Below, piece by piece: positions 16,515 through 26,410 of a stretch of 64,000 nt of DNA. The notes beneath the pieces were generated by a model. The model made no database searches. It saw only the letters and a list, made by a program, of their open reading frames with translations, and was not told where the DNA came from. The DNA is taken from assembly GCA_045104975.1 (NCBI GenBank), contig JBGCCY010000023.1, positions 9,504 to 73,503 on the forward strand. Direction: 5' to 3'. A program made the translations under genes and the position numbers. This DNA is from CAJQQY01 sp045104975 (GTDB taxonomy: Bacteria > Bacteroidota > Bacteroidia > Chitinophagales > Saprospiraceae). Numbering within the stretch: the stretch's first letter is position 1; each line of letters starts with the position of its first letter.

Positions 16515-19334
16515 CTATTTCTTAATAATTTTCCCAGTAGCAACAATCTCCCCTTCATCTTCAATCGTGAAGAAATAAATATTACTTTCTAATCCATTTT
16601 TAGAGATCGTAAAGAAATTATTTTCAGCACCCAACTCTTTGACCAGTTGCCCACTAAGATTATAAAGTTTCAAACGACCGTTGTTCAATATTTTCCCCTT
16701 AACCTCAATCGTAGATTTTTCCATAAATGGATTTGGAAATACATTACATATAATTCCTTGATTATCTTTTGAGTCAGGAATTGGGTCAATGCTAACCATC
16801 AGTAACTCTTCTCCTAAAGTGTGCAGAGTTTCATTAGTGATTATTGGCGCATTAAAATCAAAATAAATAGCGGCCTGATTATTAACTATTGTTCCCAACG
16901 GAAGTTCAAGCTTTGGTGATATTTTGAATTTCACGAAACCATTTGATTCAATCAAATTCACATTACTATCTGGTAACATTATATTTTCAAAATTAAAAAT
17001 AAGCGTTCTATCATCCATGATACTAAATTGATAAGGATGGCTAGATACTCCTGTTCTTAAAGTTGCCATATCCAATTTTTCACTCAACTCATCTTTAATC
17101 ACAACTTGAAAAGCAGTATCTGTTCCTGTATTTTGAAATCTAATTAGATACTCTATTTCTTGATTAAGACCAATAATATTTTCATCACTATGACCTAGTG
17201 GAAATCCAGTTTTATCATTAGGATCAAAAGAACCTATGTTTTGTCTACAATCAATATCGATGTATGGATTACCATCGTTTTGATCAAAAATATTGACAAA
17301 CCCAAACGTAAATAAATTACTAGAAGCTCCACAATTTTCCACACTTATACTAGGCATATTCACACCAGGGTGATTCGGTTCTTGTTGCGCTTCCAATCTA
17401 AAAGTGCTACCGTTAGTTGGTACAAAAACAATTTTTGTTTCATTGACATCTAGTTCAAAGTCATCTTGAAATAAAACCACATCATCTTCCACAATAATAT
17501 AATTTAATCCAGGTTGAGTAGGCGCAGTTCCTACATTTTCTAAAATAAACTGAATCGAATCTCCAATACATAATGCATCAACTTCAATACTTGCTCCAGA
17601 CCAATTTTGAGTAGGAATACAAATAGAGTCAGGGTAAATATGTGCTTCAATACAATGAGTAGCTCCGATAGGAATCGAATCACAATTGCTAGCATCTCCT
17701 AGGTTAAAATAAATTTCAAAATCATTACAATCACCAATCTCTAAATCATTTAGCAAAAAAGTTAGCGTGTCACCAGACTGAATAGGAACTCCAGGAAGAG
17801 AACTACCTGTATAATCCATCAAAGGATCCAACACCAAATCAATCGAAACATCTTCCGCCAACTGTGTCCCTATATTACAATATTGAACATTATAAGTATT
17901 CTCGACACATCTCCTTAAAACATTAGTTCCAATCGATACATCTAATACTGGACATTCGACCAATGGTTTTGCAAATATATTTTGACAGATCGTATCTCCA
18001 CTTTGAAGATCAATCGTGAACACCGAATCACATAGTCCCCAATAAGTTGAAAATGGAAATGTGCTTAATTCATACTCCCCTGTGTCTACCAAAAATTCAA
18101 ATTCACCATTGGAATTTGTCGTCGTCACATATTCATCATCTCCTTTCGAAGCTTTTATCAACCAATTCATCAATTGCTGCTCACCATTATCTAGCACACA
18201 GTTTTCATTTTCATCCAAGACGACCGCACCTTTTATTAAGTTTTTATAACTATACCCTAAGCTATCTATCTTTATCAAATAACCATTAAAACTATTCCCA
18301 GGCACCGATACATTCCCTGCCAAATAATAAGTATTATCATCTACCACCATAAAGTTTTGAAAAAATTCACTTCCACTTTGACCATATTTTCGTAACCAAA
18401 CTTCATTACCTGATGCGTCTAATTTCAATAAAGCCAAATCATTATCAAACGTCAAATTATTCCTCACCACACCTGCTAGCAAAATACTTCCATCAGATAA
18501 TTCATTGACCATCGGATGAAAAGACGAATAATTGGTAAGGTTGAATTGAGGATTTGACACTGTACTAAGCAAAGTCCCACCACTACTTATTGTTAATAAT
18601 TCTGAAGTATATTTACTCACCGCAGGATTCCATCTTTGGGCAGTAATTAGTAAGTTACCCGATGCCAATTCAGTTATATTATTGAAATATAAATTCGCTC
18701 CTGAGATAGAATCATCTGTCCATAAAATATTTCCCAATGCATCTAACCGCCCAATTCTTTTCAATCCAAAAACAATAATTTCATTATTCTCTGCCAATGA
18801 AATTTCTCTAATACTCGCCAGTTCATTATTCGTATAAGTTTGCTCCCAAATAGTATTATTGTCAGCATCTATTTTCCGAAGTGAGTTATTGGTCAAAACG
18901 AAAACATCTCCATTTCCAGCATCGGCAATAGCTCCAATACTTTGATCCGCATCATACACATCCCAAACCAAAACACCCTCCTGAGTATATTTCTTAAAGG
19001 ATTGAAAATAGGGCAAACCTGAATCATAATTAGTGACTAGTAGAAAACTAGAATCTTCTTTTGATTGCAACATTGATTCATGCCACGCCCCACCACTATC
19101 TATATTAAAATAAGTTTCCTCTTCCACCCAAACGATATTTCCCAAGGCATCCACTTTCGTAATTCGAGAAATAATAGAATCAACCGCTTGCAAAGTCGTC
19201 GCCACAATAACTCCCCCATCATTAGATGGAGTTGATACTTGAATCCCTTCGCTCAGGTCTCGCTCCCACCCTTGTGCAACAATAAAAGTTAGAGAAAAAA
19301 GCGACACATAAATCAGTAATATTATCTTTTTCAT
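16515..19334 (-). CDS. Large secreted T9SS protein with DUF11/DUF7619-like domains
   Basis: A 939-residue protein with a signal peptide ending IVAQGWE. Residues about 30-380 are repeats with Leu-Asp-Ala-x-Gly-Asn motifs (TKVDALGNIVW, GRLDALGNILWTDD, LKLDASGNEVWLR), as in delta-60/propeller proteins. Residues about 380-440 resemble an SdrD-B/CarboxypepD-like module (GAVVLDENENCVLDNGEQ). Residues about 450-680 are CARDB/DUF11-like, and about 690-835 match the DUF7619-type module (SFDPNDKTGFP, EYLIRFQNTGTDTAFQVVIKD). The last 75 residues (VFPNPFMEKSTIEV to GKIIKK) are a type A T9SS sorting domain. Probably a large surface or released protein of structural or adhesive type; no enzyme motif was seen. 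Confidence 0.88.
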   Translation of the reverse strand: MKKIILLIYVSLFSLTFIVAQGWERDLSEGIQVSTPSNDGGVIVATTLQAVDSIISRITKVDALGNIVWVEEETYFNIDSGGAWHESMLQSKEDSSFLLVTNYDSGLPYFQSFKKYTQEGVLVWDVYDADQSIGAIADAGNGDVFVLTNNSLRKIDADNNTIWEQTYTNNELASIREISLAENNEIIVFGLKRIGRLDALGNILWTDDSISGANLYFNNITELASGNLLITAQRWNPAVSKYTSELLTISSGGTLLSTVSNPQFNLTNYSSFHPMVNELSDGSILLAGVVRNNLTFDNDLALLKLDASGNEVWLRKYGQSGSEFFQNFMVVDDNTYYLAGNVSVPGNSFNGYLIKIDSLGYSYKNLIKGAVVLDENENCVLDNGEQQLMNWLIKASKGDDEYVTTTNSNGEFEFLVDTGEYELSTFPFSTYWGLCDSVFTIDLQSGDTICQNIFAKPLVECPVLDVSIGTNVLRRCVENTYNVQYCNIGTQLAEDVSIDLVLDPLMDYTGSSLPGVPIQSGDTLTFLLNDLEIGDCNDFEIYFNLGDASNCDSIPIGATHCIEAHIYPDSICIPTQNWSGASIEVDALCIGDSIQFILENVGTAPTQPGLNYIIVEDDVVLFQDDFELDVNETKIVFVPTNGSTFRLEAQQEPNHPGVNMPSISVENCGASSNLFTFGFVNIFDQNDGNPYIDIDCRQNIGSFDPNDKTGFPLGHSDENIIGLNQEIEYLIRFQNTGTDTAFQVVIKDELSEKLDMATLRTGVSSHPYQFSIMDDRTLIFNFENIMLPDSNVNLIESNGFVKFKISPKLELPLGTIVNNQAAIYFDFNAPIITNETLHTLGEELLMVSIDPIPDSKDNQGIICNVFPNPFMEKSTIEVKGKILNNGRLKLYNLSGQLVKELGAENNFFTISKNGLESNIYFFTIEDEGEIVATGKIIKK

Positions 19335-19547
19335 ATTTGTTTAATTTTCCAAATTCTAAGAGATCATCATAAATATTAACCATGACTTAGAACTCAATAA
19401 GTTTTAATATTAATTATGATTCAAAAATCGGAAGTAATGTTTGCTATTTCAACAACATTATTTTACATTTATCGAACTTACTGAAACGTAACTAACTGAC
19501 AATCAAATACTTATTTTTAAAAACATCGAAATTTTTGATCAAAACTA

Positions 19548-20987
19548 ATGGAAAAAAGTAATCTAGTTTACACTTTAAAGAGGTTTTCTAGCAAAGATTG
19601 GCGAGCTGTCAAAAAATTTGTTAGATCTCCCTACTTCAATTCCAGAAATGATGTGATCTTATTATATGATTTTTTAGAAAAAAAATACAAACGTACTGAT
19701 TATAATAGGCTTGATAAAGAGGCGATGTTTAAAGCCATTTATCCAACCGAAAAATTTGATGAAAAGAAATTACGGCACTTGATGTCCTATTTATCTGCAC
19801 TAATCAAAAAGTATTTTTCCGTTGAACATTTCCAATCAAAAACTATTACCCAACAGAAATTTCTATGTGAAAATTTAGAACGAAGAGGATTTAAACGCCT
19901 TCTTCAAAAAGAATTAAAAAACGCTTTAGAATTAGTCGAAAAAGAAAAACAGAAAAATGCTAATCTGTATTTATCTCGATATGAAATTGTGTCTATGGTT
20001 TCTAATTTTTCGATAGAAGGGACCAGAAAGAAAAAGAAAAATTTTCAATCCTTAGAACAAAACATCAGCCTAGCTTTTGTGATCAAGTTTTTGAAATTAG
20101 GTTGTGAAATACAATCGCATCAAACTTTGACTAAGGAGAATTATGATTTAAAGTTATTTCCTAAAATTCTAAACTTATTAAAAGAAGGGCAGTTTTTAGA
20201 TACGCCAATAGTTGAACTCTATTTTAATTGCTACATGGCCAATGATTATTTAGAGCAAAATAATATCTCCAATTCTGAAAAACATTTTTTCAATTTTAAA
20301 AAATCATTAGAAAAAAACTGGTCAACCATCACCTCTCTGGAAGTTTGGGAAATATGTATGATTGCGATCAACTATTGCATCAAAAGACTCAACTCAGGAA
20401 ATAAATCTTTTATTCGGGAGGCGTTTGAACTGTATCGATTTGGTCTCGAAAATAAATTCATTTTTAGAGAAGGTATTCTATCGACTTACTCTTACAAAAA
20501 TTTCTCCCGACTTGGGATTGCTTTAAATGAAAATGCTTGGGTGGAAATTTTTCTAAAAGAAAACAAAAAATACTTACCTGCTAGAGAAAAGGAAAATACT
20601 TGGAGATACAATTTAGCTTACTTTTATTTCCAGCAAAATAATTATTCTGCCGCTATGCGATTATTGCTGCAAGTTGAATTTAGCGACACACTTAACAACT
20701 TGGATGCTCGACGGATTTTATTGAAATGTTATTTTGAGTTGAAAGAGTATGATGCATTGGATTCTCTCTTCAATAGTTTTTCCAGATATATTTATCGACA
20801 GAAAGAAATCGGTTACCATAAAGAGAATTATTTGAATTTAATTCGAATCGTAAAAAAGATTATCTACTTACCTGTAGCTGAGAAGAAAAATATTCACCAC
20901 ATCAAAGACGAAGTTATTCAAATGAATAATCTAGTAGAACGAGAATGGCTTTTGGCAAAAATTGAGGAATTGATCAATGAAGTATGA
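19548..20987 (+). CDS. Unknown protein, helical repeat type
   Basis: A 479-residue, Lys/Leu-rich, apparently cytosolic protein without signal or membrane segments. The N-terminus (LKRFSSKDWRAVKKFVRSPYFNSRNDVILLYDFL) resembles a lineage-specific Saprospiraceae family that I recognise only by look, not by function. The rest is alpha-helical and TPR-like (for example WRYNLAYFYFQQNNYSAAMRLL, ARRILLKCYFELKEYDAL). The rhomboid gene starts 64 bases downstream on the same strand, so the two may share a transcript. It may be a scaffold or binding protein; no reaction is proposed. Confidence 0.75.
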   Translation: MEKSNLVYTLKRFSSKDWRAVKKFVRSPYFNSRNDVILLYDFLEKKYKRTDYNRLDKEAMFKAIYPTEKFDEKKLRHLMSYLSALIKKYFSVEHFQSKTITQQKFLCENLERRGFKRLLQKELKNALELVEKEKQKNANLYLSRYEIVSMVSNFSIEGTRKKKKNFQSLEQNISLAFVIKFLKLGCEIQSHQTLTKENYDLKLFPKILNLLKEGQFLDTPIVELYFNCYMANDYLEQNNISNSEKHFFNFKKSLEKNWSTITSLEVWEICMIAINYCIKRLNSGNKSFIREAFELYRFGLENKFIFREGILSTYSYKNFSRLGIALNENAWVEIFLKENKKYLPAREKENTWRYNLAYFYFQQNNYSAAMRLLLQVEFSDTLNNLDARRILLKCYFELKEYDALDSLFNSFSRYIYRQKEIGYHKENYLNLIRIVKKIIYLPVAEKKNIHHIKDEVIQMNNLVEREWLLAKIEELINEV

Positions 20988-21051
20988 CATTTGAAAACAT
21001 CAATAATCTTTTGATGAAATAACCAATCAGGAAAGAATACGTAATAAAATT

Positions 21052-22611
21052 GTGAAAGGAATTAATCCAAAAATTATACATGTTTTTATACCGTTTGTGA
21101 TAGTCACACTAGTCACCATCATTGGGTATTCTATCATCAGATGGTTACTGGAAATCAAACTTGGATTTTTGCCAATTCAAGATACTTGGTTGGACTTTAT
21201 GTTTCCACTCTTCTTTTCCTATCTAGCTGTTTCAATTTGTTTGAACAAGAGAATCCAGATCTTGGATATTCATAATAAGAAAAAAGACCACAGCTTTAAT
21301 TATAAATTAGCACTGGTGGTATTGATAACCGTTCCTTTTATCATTTCGCAACATTACATTTCGAGTGCCTCCTATGACTTAAATCATCTTGATTCACCTG
21401 CGGAAATTCAAAATTTAAAAAATGAAAAGTTTTTCAAAATAGATCAATTCAATATTGATCAACAAAAATGTATTTCCTATGTAACCTCAACCATTACTGG
21501 AAAGTACAATGACGATTTAAATTTCAAACTATATTATGCCTGCCCATTTGAAGAAACGAATGCCTCTGTTTTTTACGGGATAAAATACTACAAACAAATT
21601 GATAACGATTTTACGGATATCCAAAAGCAAGCAGAGTATGAAGATTTCTTAACTGAATCTCAAACCAAATTTGTACAAGTAGATTTTAAAAAAGCTGACT
21701 ATTTTAAAAAAGAATCTTACTCCAATAATCTGAAAAATTATGAAGCAGCCATTCTTGAAAAATTTCCAAATATTAATCTAGAAAATCAAATTATCCTAAC
21801 TCCCGAAAATGGTTCTTTTGTAAACAGAAATGATGGTTCCTTCAAATGGTTCTTTATTATGCTCGGAATTGCATTTTTTATTTACGCTTTGATGGTTGCC
21901 ATCCCTAAGCTTAATAAAGGAGGGTTGAAAGCATTTCACAACAACAAAAATCTTTACGAGAGTAGTTTTCCCTTTTTTCTAAATCTATTAATACCTATAG
22001 GAAAAAGCAAAGGGCTATCACTTTTACTATTATGTAATTGTATTGTTTTTTTCATCATGATCTGCTCAGGGATAGACTTCCTTTATCCTTCCCCACAAGA
22101 ACTTTTTGAATTTGGTGGCAAGACAAAAGACAGCATACTACAAGGAGAATATTGGCGATTATTTACTGCCATGTTTATACATCGAGGAGCAACTCATTTA
22201 TTTTCAAATCTTGTTGCCCTAGCTATTGCAGGCTTCTTCTTAGAACCAATTCTTAAATCTTTTAAATTTGTAACAATATATTTACTGTGTGGAATAATTT
22301 CAGGAATAGCAAGTATTTATTGGTATCCAACTGCAGTTTCGATTGGTGCATCAGGTGCCATCAGCGGTCTCTTTGGTATGTTGGTTCTTTTTAATTTTAT
22401 AAAAATATTTGATAACAGTATGACTTCCATCATTTGGATGATATTTTTTACGCTGCTTTCCTTAATGATATTTTCTGCCTTTGTAATGAATAATATTAGT
22501 CATGCTGCTCATATTATTGGGTTCGTTTCGGGTTGCTTCGTGGGGCTTTTATTGACTTTAGTTCAAGGGAATGTCTTAAAGAAAGAAGCAAGACTTCATT
22601 TTGATTTTTAG
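21052..22611 (+). CDS. Rhomboid-family intramembrane serine protease
   Basis: A 519-residue protein with a GTG start. The last 180 residues are a rhomboid domain: EYWRLFTAMFIHRGATHLFSN, the nucleophile Ser434 in GASGAISGLFG, and the catalytic His487 in SHAAHIIGFVSG. Two hydrophobic segments lie near the N-terminus (about 9-33 and 42-63) and another near 85-100. A polar domain of about 160 residues (about 105-265) and a further membrane segment (about 270-288) separate them from the protease core. Rhomboids cut single-pass membrane proteins inside the bilayer; the substrate is unknown. The catalytic pair is complete, so it should be active. The extra N-terminal region is longer than in GlpG-type enzymes. 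Confidence 0.9.
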   Translation: MKGINPKIIHVFIPFVIVTLVTIIGYSIIRWLLEIKLGFLPIQDTWLDFMFPLFFSYLAVSICLNKRIQILDIHNKKKDHSFNYKLALVVLITVPFIISQHYISSASYDLNHLDSPAEIQNLKNEKFFKIDQFNIDQQKCISYVTSTITGKYNDDLNFKLYYACPFEETNASVFYGIKYYKQIDNDFTDIQKQAEYEDFLTESQTKFVQVDFKKADYFKKESYSNNLKNYEAAILEKFPNINLENQIILTPENGSFVNRNDGSFKWFFIMLGIAFFIYALMVAIPKLNKGGLKAFHNNKNLYESSFPFFLNLLIPIGKSKGLSLLLLCNCIVFFIMICSGIDFLYPSPQELFEFGGKTKDSILQGEYWRLFTAMFIHRGATHLFSNLVALAIAGFFLEPILKSFKFVTIYLLCGIISGIASIYWYPTAVSIGASGAISGLFGMLVLFNFIKIFDNSMTSIIWMIFFTLLSLMIFSAFVMNNISHAAHIIGFVSGCFVGLLLTLVQGNVLKKEARLHFDF

Positions 22612-22727
22612 TAAAACAAGAATAGTTTTAAATCTACCCATCTCAACCACTTATCCCTAGCGAATTTCAAAACAAACATTAGGAAAAAGTTAACCATTAA
22701 CTGTTCAGCATTAATCGTTAAAATGCT

Positions 22728-22735
22728 TATTTTTG
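22728..22735 (+). promoter_or_regulatory. Bacteroidota -7 element (TATTTTTG)
   Basis: It matches TAnnTTTG 45 bases before the metF ATG, at a distance that fits a short leader. Confidence 0.5.
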
Positions 22736-22779
22736 CACCTTCAAAAAAACACATCACATTTTTATCATAATTTTTTACA

Positions 22780-23736
22780 ATGAAAGTAACGGAATATTTT
22801 GAGAAGGCGAATGGACAAACTTTAATTTCATTCGAGGTTTTACCGCCCCTCAAAGGAGGAAGTATGAAAGCCATTTTTGATGTTCTAGATCCTCTGATGG
22901 AATTCAAACCACCATTTATTGATGTAACTTATCACCGAGAAGATTTTATTTATAAGCAACGAGAAAGTGGTTATTATGAAAAAGCGGCCATTCGAAAACG
23001 CCCTGGGACGGTAGGAATTTGTGCTGCGATCATGCATCGATACGGAGTGGATGCGGTGCCACATTTGTTGTGTGGTGGATTTACCAAAGAAGATACCGAG
23101 AATGCTTTAATTGATTTAAATTTTTTAAATATCAATAATGTTTTGGCGTTGAGAGGAGATGCTCGGAAGTTTGATGGGAAATTTATTGGCGAACCAGACG
23201 GACATAAGTTTGCACTCGATTTAGTTAAACAAATCGAGAATATAAACAATGGAAATTACCTCGATAAAAATATCGAAAATGGGGTTCCTACTGATTTCTG
23301 TATCGGCATCGCTGGTTATCCTGAGAAACATTTTGAATCACCAAACTTAGCAACTGATTTAGCATTTACTAAACAAAAAGTAGATGCCGGAGCAGATTAC
23401 ATTGTGACCCAAATGTTTTTTGACAATGAAAAATATTTTGAATATGTGGCTGCCTGTCGTGCGATGGGAATTAATGTTCCAATTGTTCCAGGACTAAAAC
23501 CATTGACCAAACAATATCAGCTCAACTCAATTCCTCGACTCTTTTATATCAATATGCCAGAAGCATTATCCAAAGAAATGATGAAAGCAAAAGATGCTAA
23601 TTCTCGAAAAGAAGTCGGTATCGAATGGTTGATTACCCAGTCAAAAGAGTTAAAAGCAAAAGGTGCCCCTTGCCTACATTATTACACAATGGGTGATGTG
23701 GAAACAATTCGAAGAGTAGCAGAAGCAGTTTATTAA
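22780..23736 (+). CDS. metF: Methylenetetrahydrofolate reductase
   Basis: A 318-residue cytosolic flavoenzyme that reduces 5,10-methylene-THF to 5-methyl-THF for methionine synthesis. Typical motifs are TLISFEVLPPLKGG, DVTYHRE, VPHLLCGGFTKEDTENALIDL, NNVLALRGDAR, IGIAGYPEKHFESPN and DAGADYIVTQMFFDNEKYF, ending with a conserved helical region. Length matches bacterial MetF (about 290-320). It has its own TAnnTTTG promoter and stands as a single gene; the rest of the methionine pathway is not in this window. Confidence 0.96.
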   Translation: MKVTEYFEKANGQTLISFEVLPPLKGGSMKAIFDVLDPLMEFKPPFIDVTYHREDFIYKQRESGYYEKAAIRKRPGTVGICAAIMHRYGVDAVPHLLCGGFTKEDTENALIDLNFLNINNVLALRGDARKFDGKFIGEPDGHKFALDLVKQIENINNGNYLDKNIENGVPTDFCIGIAGYPEKHFESPNLATDLAFTKQKVDAGADYIVTQMFFDNEKYFEYVAACRAMGINVPIVPGLKPLTKQYQLNSIPRLFYINMPEALSKEMMKAKDANSRKEVGIEWLITQSKELKAKGAPCLHYYTMGDVETIRRVAEAVY

Positions 23737-23771
23737 TTTTTGAATATCGAATAACAAACATATCATCTTAA

Positions 23772-23820
23772 AACCGTCAACGAAGCGGTCATCAACCGTC
23801 TATCGTCAACCGTTTTTTTA
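23772..23820. repeat. Short ACCGTC-type repeats with T-run
   Basis: The segment after metF contains four spaced copies of ACCGTC, ACCGTT or GCGGTC-like units and ends in CCGTTTTTTT. It resembles the GACGGTT unit of the palindrome at 41131-41206. It may help end metF transcription, but no strong stem is evident. Confidence 0.4.
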
Positions 23821-23867
23821 TCAGAAAAATTTATATTATTTTTAGTTTTGAAAAAAAAAATCGGAAC

Positions 23868-24827
23868 ATGAAAATAATCAAGCAATTAAAAAAAGCATCT
23901 ATGAGCAATAATAAAAAAGTTAAAAAAAATCTCGCAAAAAAGATTGATAAGAAAATTTTAAAAGCTTTAAAGCAACGTTTCCGCAAAGCAAAAAAAGAAA
24001 TGCAGGAAGCGAAAAATGCATATAAAACAGCTAAAGAATTCTTTGAAAAAAATCAATCTGATAAAAAAGCAAAGAAAAAAAGCAAATCTGCTCTTAAAGC
24101 GAAAAAAGCAAATCCGCCGAAAACAAAAAAAACGGCAGCAAAAAAAGTGGCAACACCAAAGAAGCCAGAGAGTAACGCTCGAGTAACTACTCTTGGAAAA
24201 CTCGAACCAACTTCTCCTAAAAAAACAATCAAACGTTTACCGAAGCCACTAAGAATTAAAAAATCAAAAGCAGCAGCTAAAAAGAAAAAGACAACTTTAC
24301 CTAAAAAAGTAGCCGTAAAAAAAAGAGTATTAAAAGTAATTGAACCTGCTCCTCAAAAAGCAAGTCCAACTGTAAAACCTGATACAAAAAAACCAGTTGC
24401 GAATAAGCCTACTCCTAAAAAAGTAGTTACTGCTCCAAAACCAGCTGCTAAAGAATCTACCCCAACAACAAAAACTACTGTTAAAAAACCAGCTGCTAAA
24501 AAAACTGTTCCCACTCGAAAGCCTGCTGCTAAAAAAGCACCAGCGACGAGTAAGCCTATTATCACTAAAACTCAAATGGAAAATTTGAAGATCGTGGAAG
24601 GTATCGGACCAGCCATTGAAAGAATACTAAAATCTAAAGGAATCAATACTGTTGCAGATTTATCCAAAGCAAGAATTGGCGTTCTTAGAAATATTTTGGA
24701 AGAAGCAGGTAGTCGATTTAGAATCCACAAACCTGATACTTGGGCTCGTCAAGCAAAACTTGCTGCAGGAGGTAAATTTGCCGAACTGAAAGAGTGGCAA
24801 AAAGAATTGAATGGAGGCAAGAAATAG
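23868..24827 (+). CDS. Histone H1-like Lys/Ala/Pro-rich protein with C-terminal helix-hairpin-helix
   Basis: A 319-residue, extremely basic protein. Residues about 1-60 are a Lys-rich helical segment. Residues about 65-235 are low-complexity KK-A/P-T repeats (KPAAKK, KKPAAKKT), as in eukaryotic H1 tails and bacterial HctB/AlgP-like proteins. Residues about 240-319 are a folded module with GIGPAIERILKSKGI (a helix-hairpin-helix), VLRNILEEAG and WARQAKLAAGGKFAEL. The same kind of module occurs at the C-terminus of Bacteroidota ribosomal protein bL21. It probably binds DNA or RNA non-specifically and compacts the nucleoid. Translation could also start at the in-frame ATG at 23901. The role is inferred from composition and the HhH module. 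Confidence 0.82.
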   Translation: MKIIKQLKKASMSNNKKVKKNLAKKIDKKILKALKQRFRKAKKEMQEAKNAYKTAKEFFEKNQSDKKAKKKSKSALKAKKANPPKTKKTAAKKVATPKKPESNARVTTLGKLEPTSPKKTIKRLPKPLRIKKSKAAAKKKKTTLPKKVAVKKRVLKVIEPAPQKASPTVKPDTKKPVANKPTPKKVVTAPKPAAKESTPTTKTTVKKPAAKKTVPTRKPAAKKAPATSKPIITKTQMENLKIVEGIGPAIERILKSKGINTVADLSKARIGVLRNILEEAGSRFRIHKPDTWARQAKLAAGGKFAELKEWQKELNGGKK

Positions 24828-24834
24828 CAGTAGG

Positions 24835-24889
24835 CAGTTTTCAGTATGCAATTGGCAACTGCGTACTGAAAACTGAAAACTGAAAACTG
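24835..24889. repeat. CAGTTTTCAGTA palindrome with tandem AAAACTG units
   Basis: 24835-24850 and 24860-24875 are complementary at 15 of 16 positions. The right arm continues as two extra direct copies of AAAACTG. It starts 8 bases after the stop of the H1-like gene and may act as a terminator. Similar CAGTTTTCAGT sequences occur between genes in many environmental Bacteroidota. Confidence 0.65.
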
Positions 24890-24958
24890 TTTTAGTATTA
24901 AAAATAGAAAACATCACTCACGCCCGTTAATCTATTTCAAAAACCTAAGACAAAAATT

Positions 24959-26314
24959 ATGTACCCCAAATACCTCCTTACACTTACCTTTTCTATCTTT
25001 TTTCTCCTTACACTTCCTGCACAATGGCAACCTTCAGGACTTGATTTACTTCCTGATACTCAGCGAGTAGCTTCTATCTCTGTTTTAAATGAAGATGTCG
25101 TTTGGGGAATTTCTTATTATGATCGAACGCCAGCTCCTGTTCCTAGCACAACAATTCCTTGGGTTTTTCACACTAAAGATAGTGGCGAAGCATGGGAGGT
25201 CTATTCAATTCTAGAAGCCGAAGGTCGAATTTGTCAAGATATTTTTGGTGTCAATGATAGCACCGCTTGGATTACGACAAATGGATTGACTTCTGATAGC
25301 CTTCGAGGTTTATTTAAAACTATCGATGGAGGAAAATCATGGACTGAAAAATTTGATGGCGCAGCAGGAGGCGGATTTATTCATTTTTTTGACGACACAA
25401 GTGGTATCGCAATTCATGACCAATTTATGATTCATACTATTGATGGAGGGGAAAACTGGGAAAACCTTTCCCCTCTGGAACTTCCTCTTGGCGTTTCTGA
25501 AACATCATTATATACCGCAGCCAATAATGCATTAGCTACCGTTGGAGATACACTTTGGTTTGGAACTACTCGAGGTCATGTCCTCCGAAGTCATAATCGA
25601 GGAATAGATTGGGAGGTACTCGAAACTCCTTTTGAAAATAAAGATGTGATCTTTTCTACTGCCTTTCGGAATTCACAGGAAGGAATGATTATTTCTTATG
25701 CCTCGTTGTTTCAAGATGTGATTTCATTTAGCGATAGTACCAAAATTGCCTTGACTTTTGATGGCGGCGATACTTGGGAATTGGCGGATACTCTTTTTGA
25801 TTTTAAGGTAAGTTGCATGACTGCAATTCCTGGATCTGAATTAAAATTCATGGGCGCAACCAATGGACTTTCTACCATCTCAACTGATACTGCTCAGACT
25901 TGGCAAAACTTTAGTTTTCGACCATACAATGCCGTGGATTTTTTCTCATCTGAATTAGGTTGGGTCGGAAATAGCCAAACTTCTCTAGATTTTCCTGCTA
26001 CAATGTATAAATGGGAAGGCATCGTTTCTTCCAATCATACGATTTCCAAAAAAGAATTAAAGATCAATTTTTTCCCAAACCCATTTTCAGAATCTTTCCA
26101 ACTTAAAATGGATATCATTGATTTCGAAAAATATAAAAAAGATGATTTGACACTTGATGTCTTTGATATTTTAGGAAAAAAAATCATGAGTAAAAATTTA
26201 ACTTCTGCACAATCCAACATTCAATTTCCTACCACTTCAAATGGAATATATTTTTATGTTTTAAAAACGAAAAACAATATTCTTTCCAATGGAAATTTAA
26301 TGTTACATCGTTAA
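24959..26314 (+). CDS. Secreted BNR/YCF48-like propeller protein with T9SS sorting domain
   Basis: A 451-residue protein with a signal peptide ending LPAQWQ. Residues about 25-360 contain repeated sialidase/YCF48-type blades marked by S/D-x-D-x-G-x-x-W (HTKDSGEAWEVY, KTIDGGKSWTEKF, HTIDGGENWENLS, LTFDGGDTWELAD). The C-terminal 80 residues start with INFFPNPFSESFQL and fit a type A T9SS sorting domain (ending in FYVLKTKNNILSNGNLMLH). No sialidase catalytic set was identified, so it is probably a binding or structural propeller on the cell surface. A strong terminator follows. Confidence 0.87.
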   Translation: MYPKYLLTLTFSIFFLLTLPAQWQPSGLDLLPDTQRVASISVLNEDVVWGISYYDRTPAPVPSTTIPWVFHTKDSGEAWEVYSILEAEGRICQDIFGVNDSTAWITTNGLTSDSLRGLFKTIDGGKSWTEKFDGAAGGGFIHFFDDTSGIAIHDQFMIHTIDGGENWENLSPLELPLGVSETSLYTAANNALATVGDTLWFGTTRGHVLRSHNRGIDWEVLETPFENKDVIFSTAFRNSQEGMIISYASLFQDVISFSDSTKIALTFDGGDTWELADTLFDFKVSCMTAIPGSELKFMGATNGLSTISTDTAQTWQNFSFRPYNAVDFFSSELGWVGNSQTSLDFPATMYKWEGIVSSNHTISKKELKINFFPNPFSESFQLKMDIIDFEKYKKDDLTLDVFDILGKKIMSKNLTSAQSNIQFPTTSNGIYFYVLKTKNNILSNGNLMLHR

Positions 26315-26370
26315 TTATTGGTTCCAAGAGACTGTTAGTACTTAAATAAATTATTAATACTTTCTAAAAA

Positions 26371-26410
26371 AAAAGGGTGTTAACCCATGTCGATTAACAC
26401 CCCTTTTTTT
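26371..26410 (+). terminator. Intrinsic terminator (GGGTGTTAA/TTAACACCC)
   Basis: A GGGTGTTAA arm (26375-26383) pairs with TTAACACCC (26395-26403) and is followed by seven T. An A-run precedes it, so it could work in both directions. It lies about 60 bases past the preceding stop. Confidence 0.88.

Noticed and set aside
24835..24889. CRISPR-like array in the CAGTTTTCAGT/AAAACTG repeats
   Set aside because: The repeats are short, adjacent and lack spacers; they form a palindrome. No cas gene was seen.
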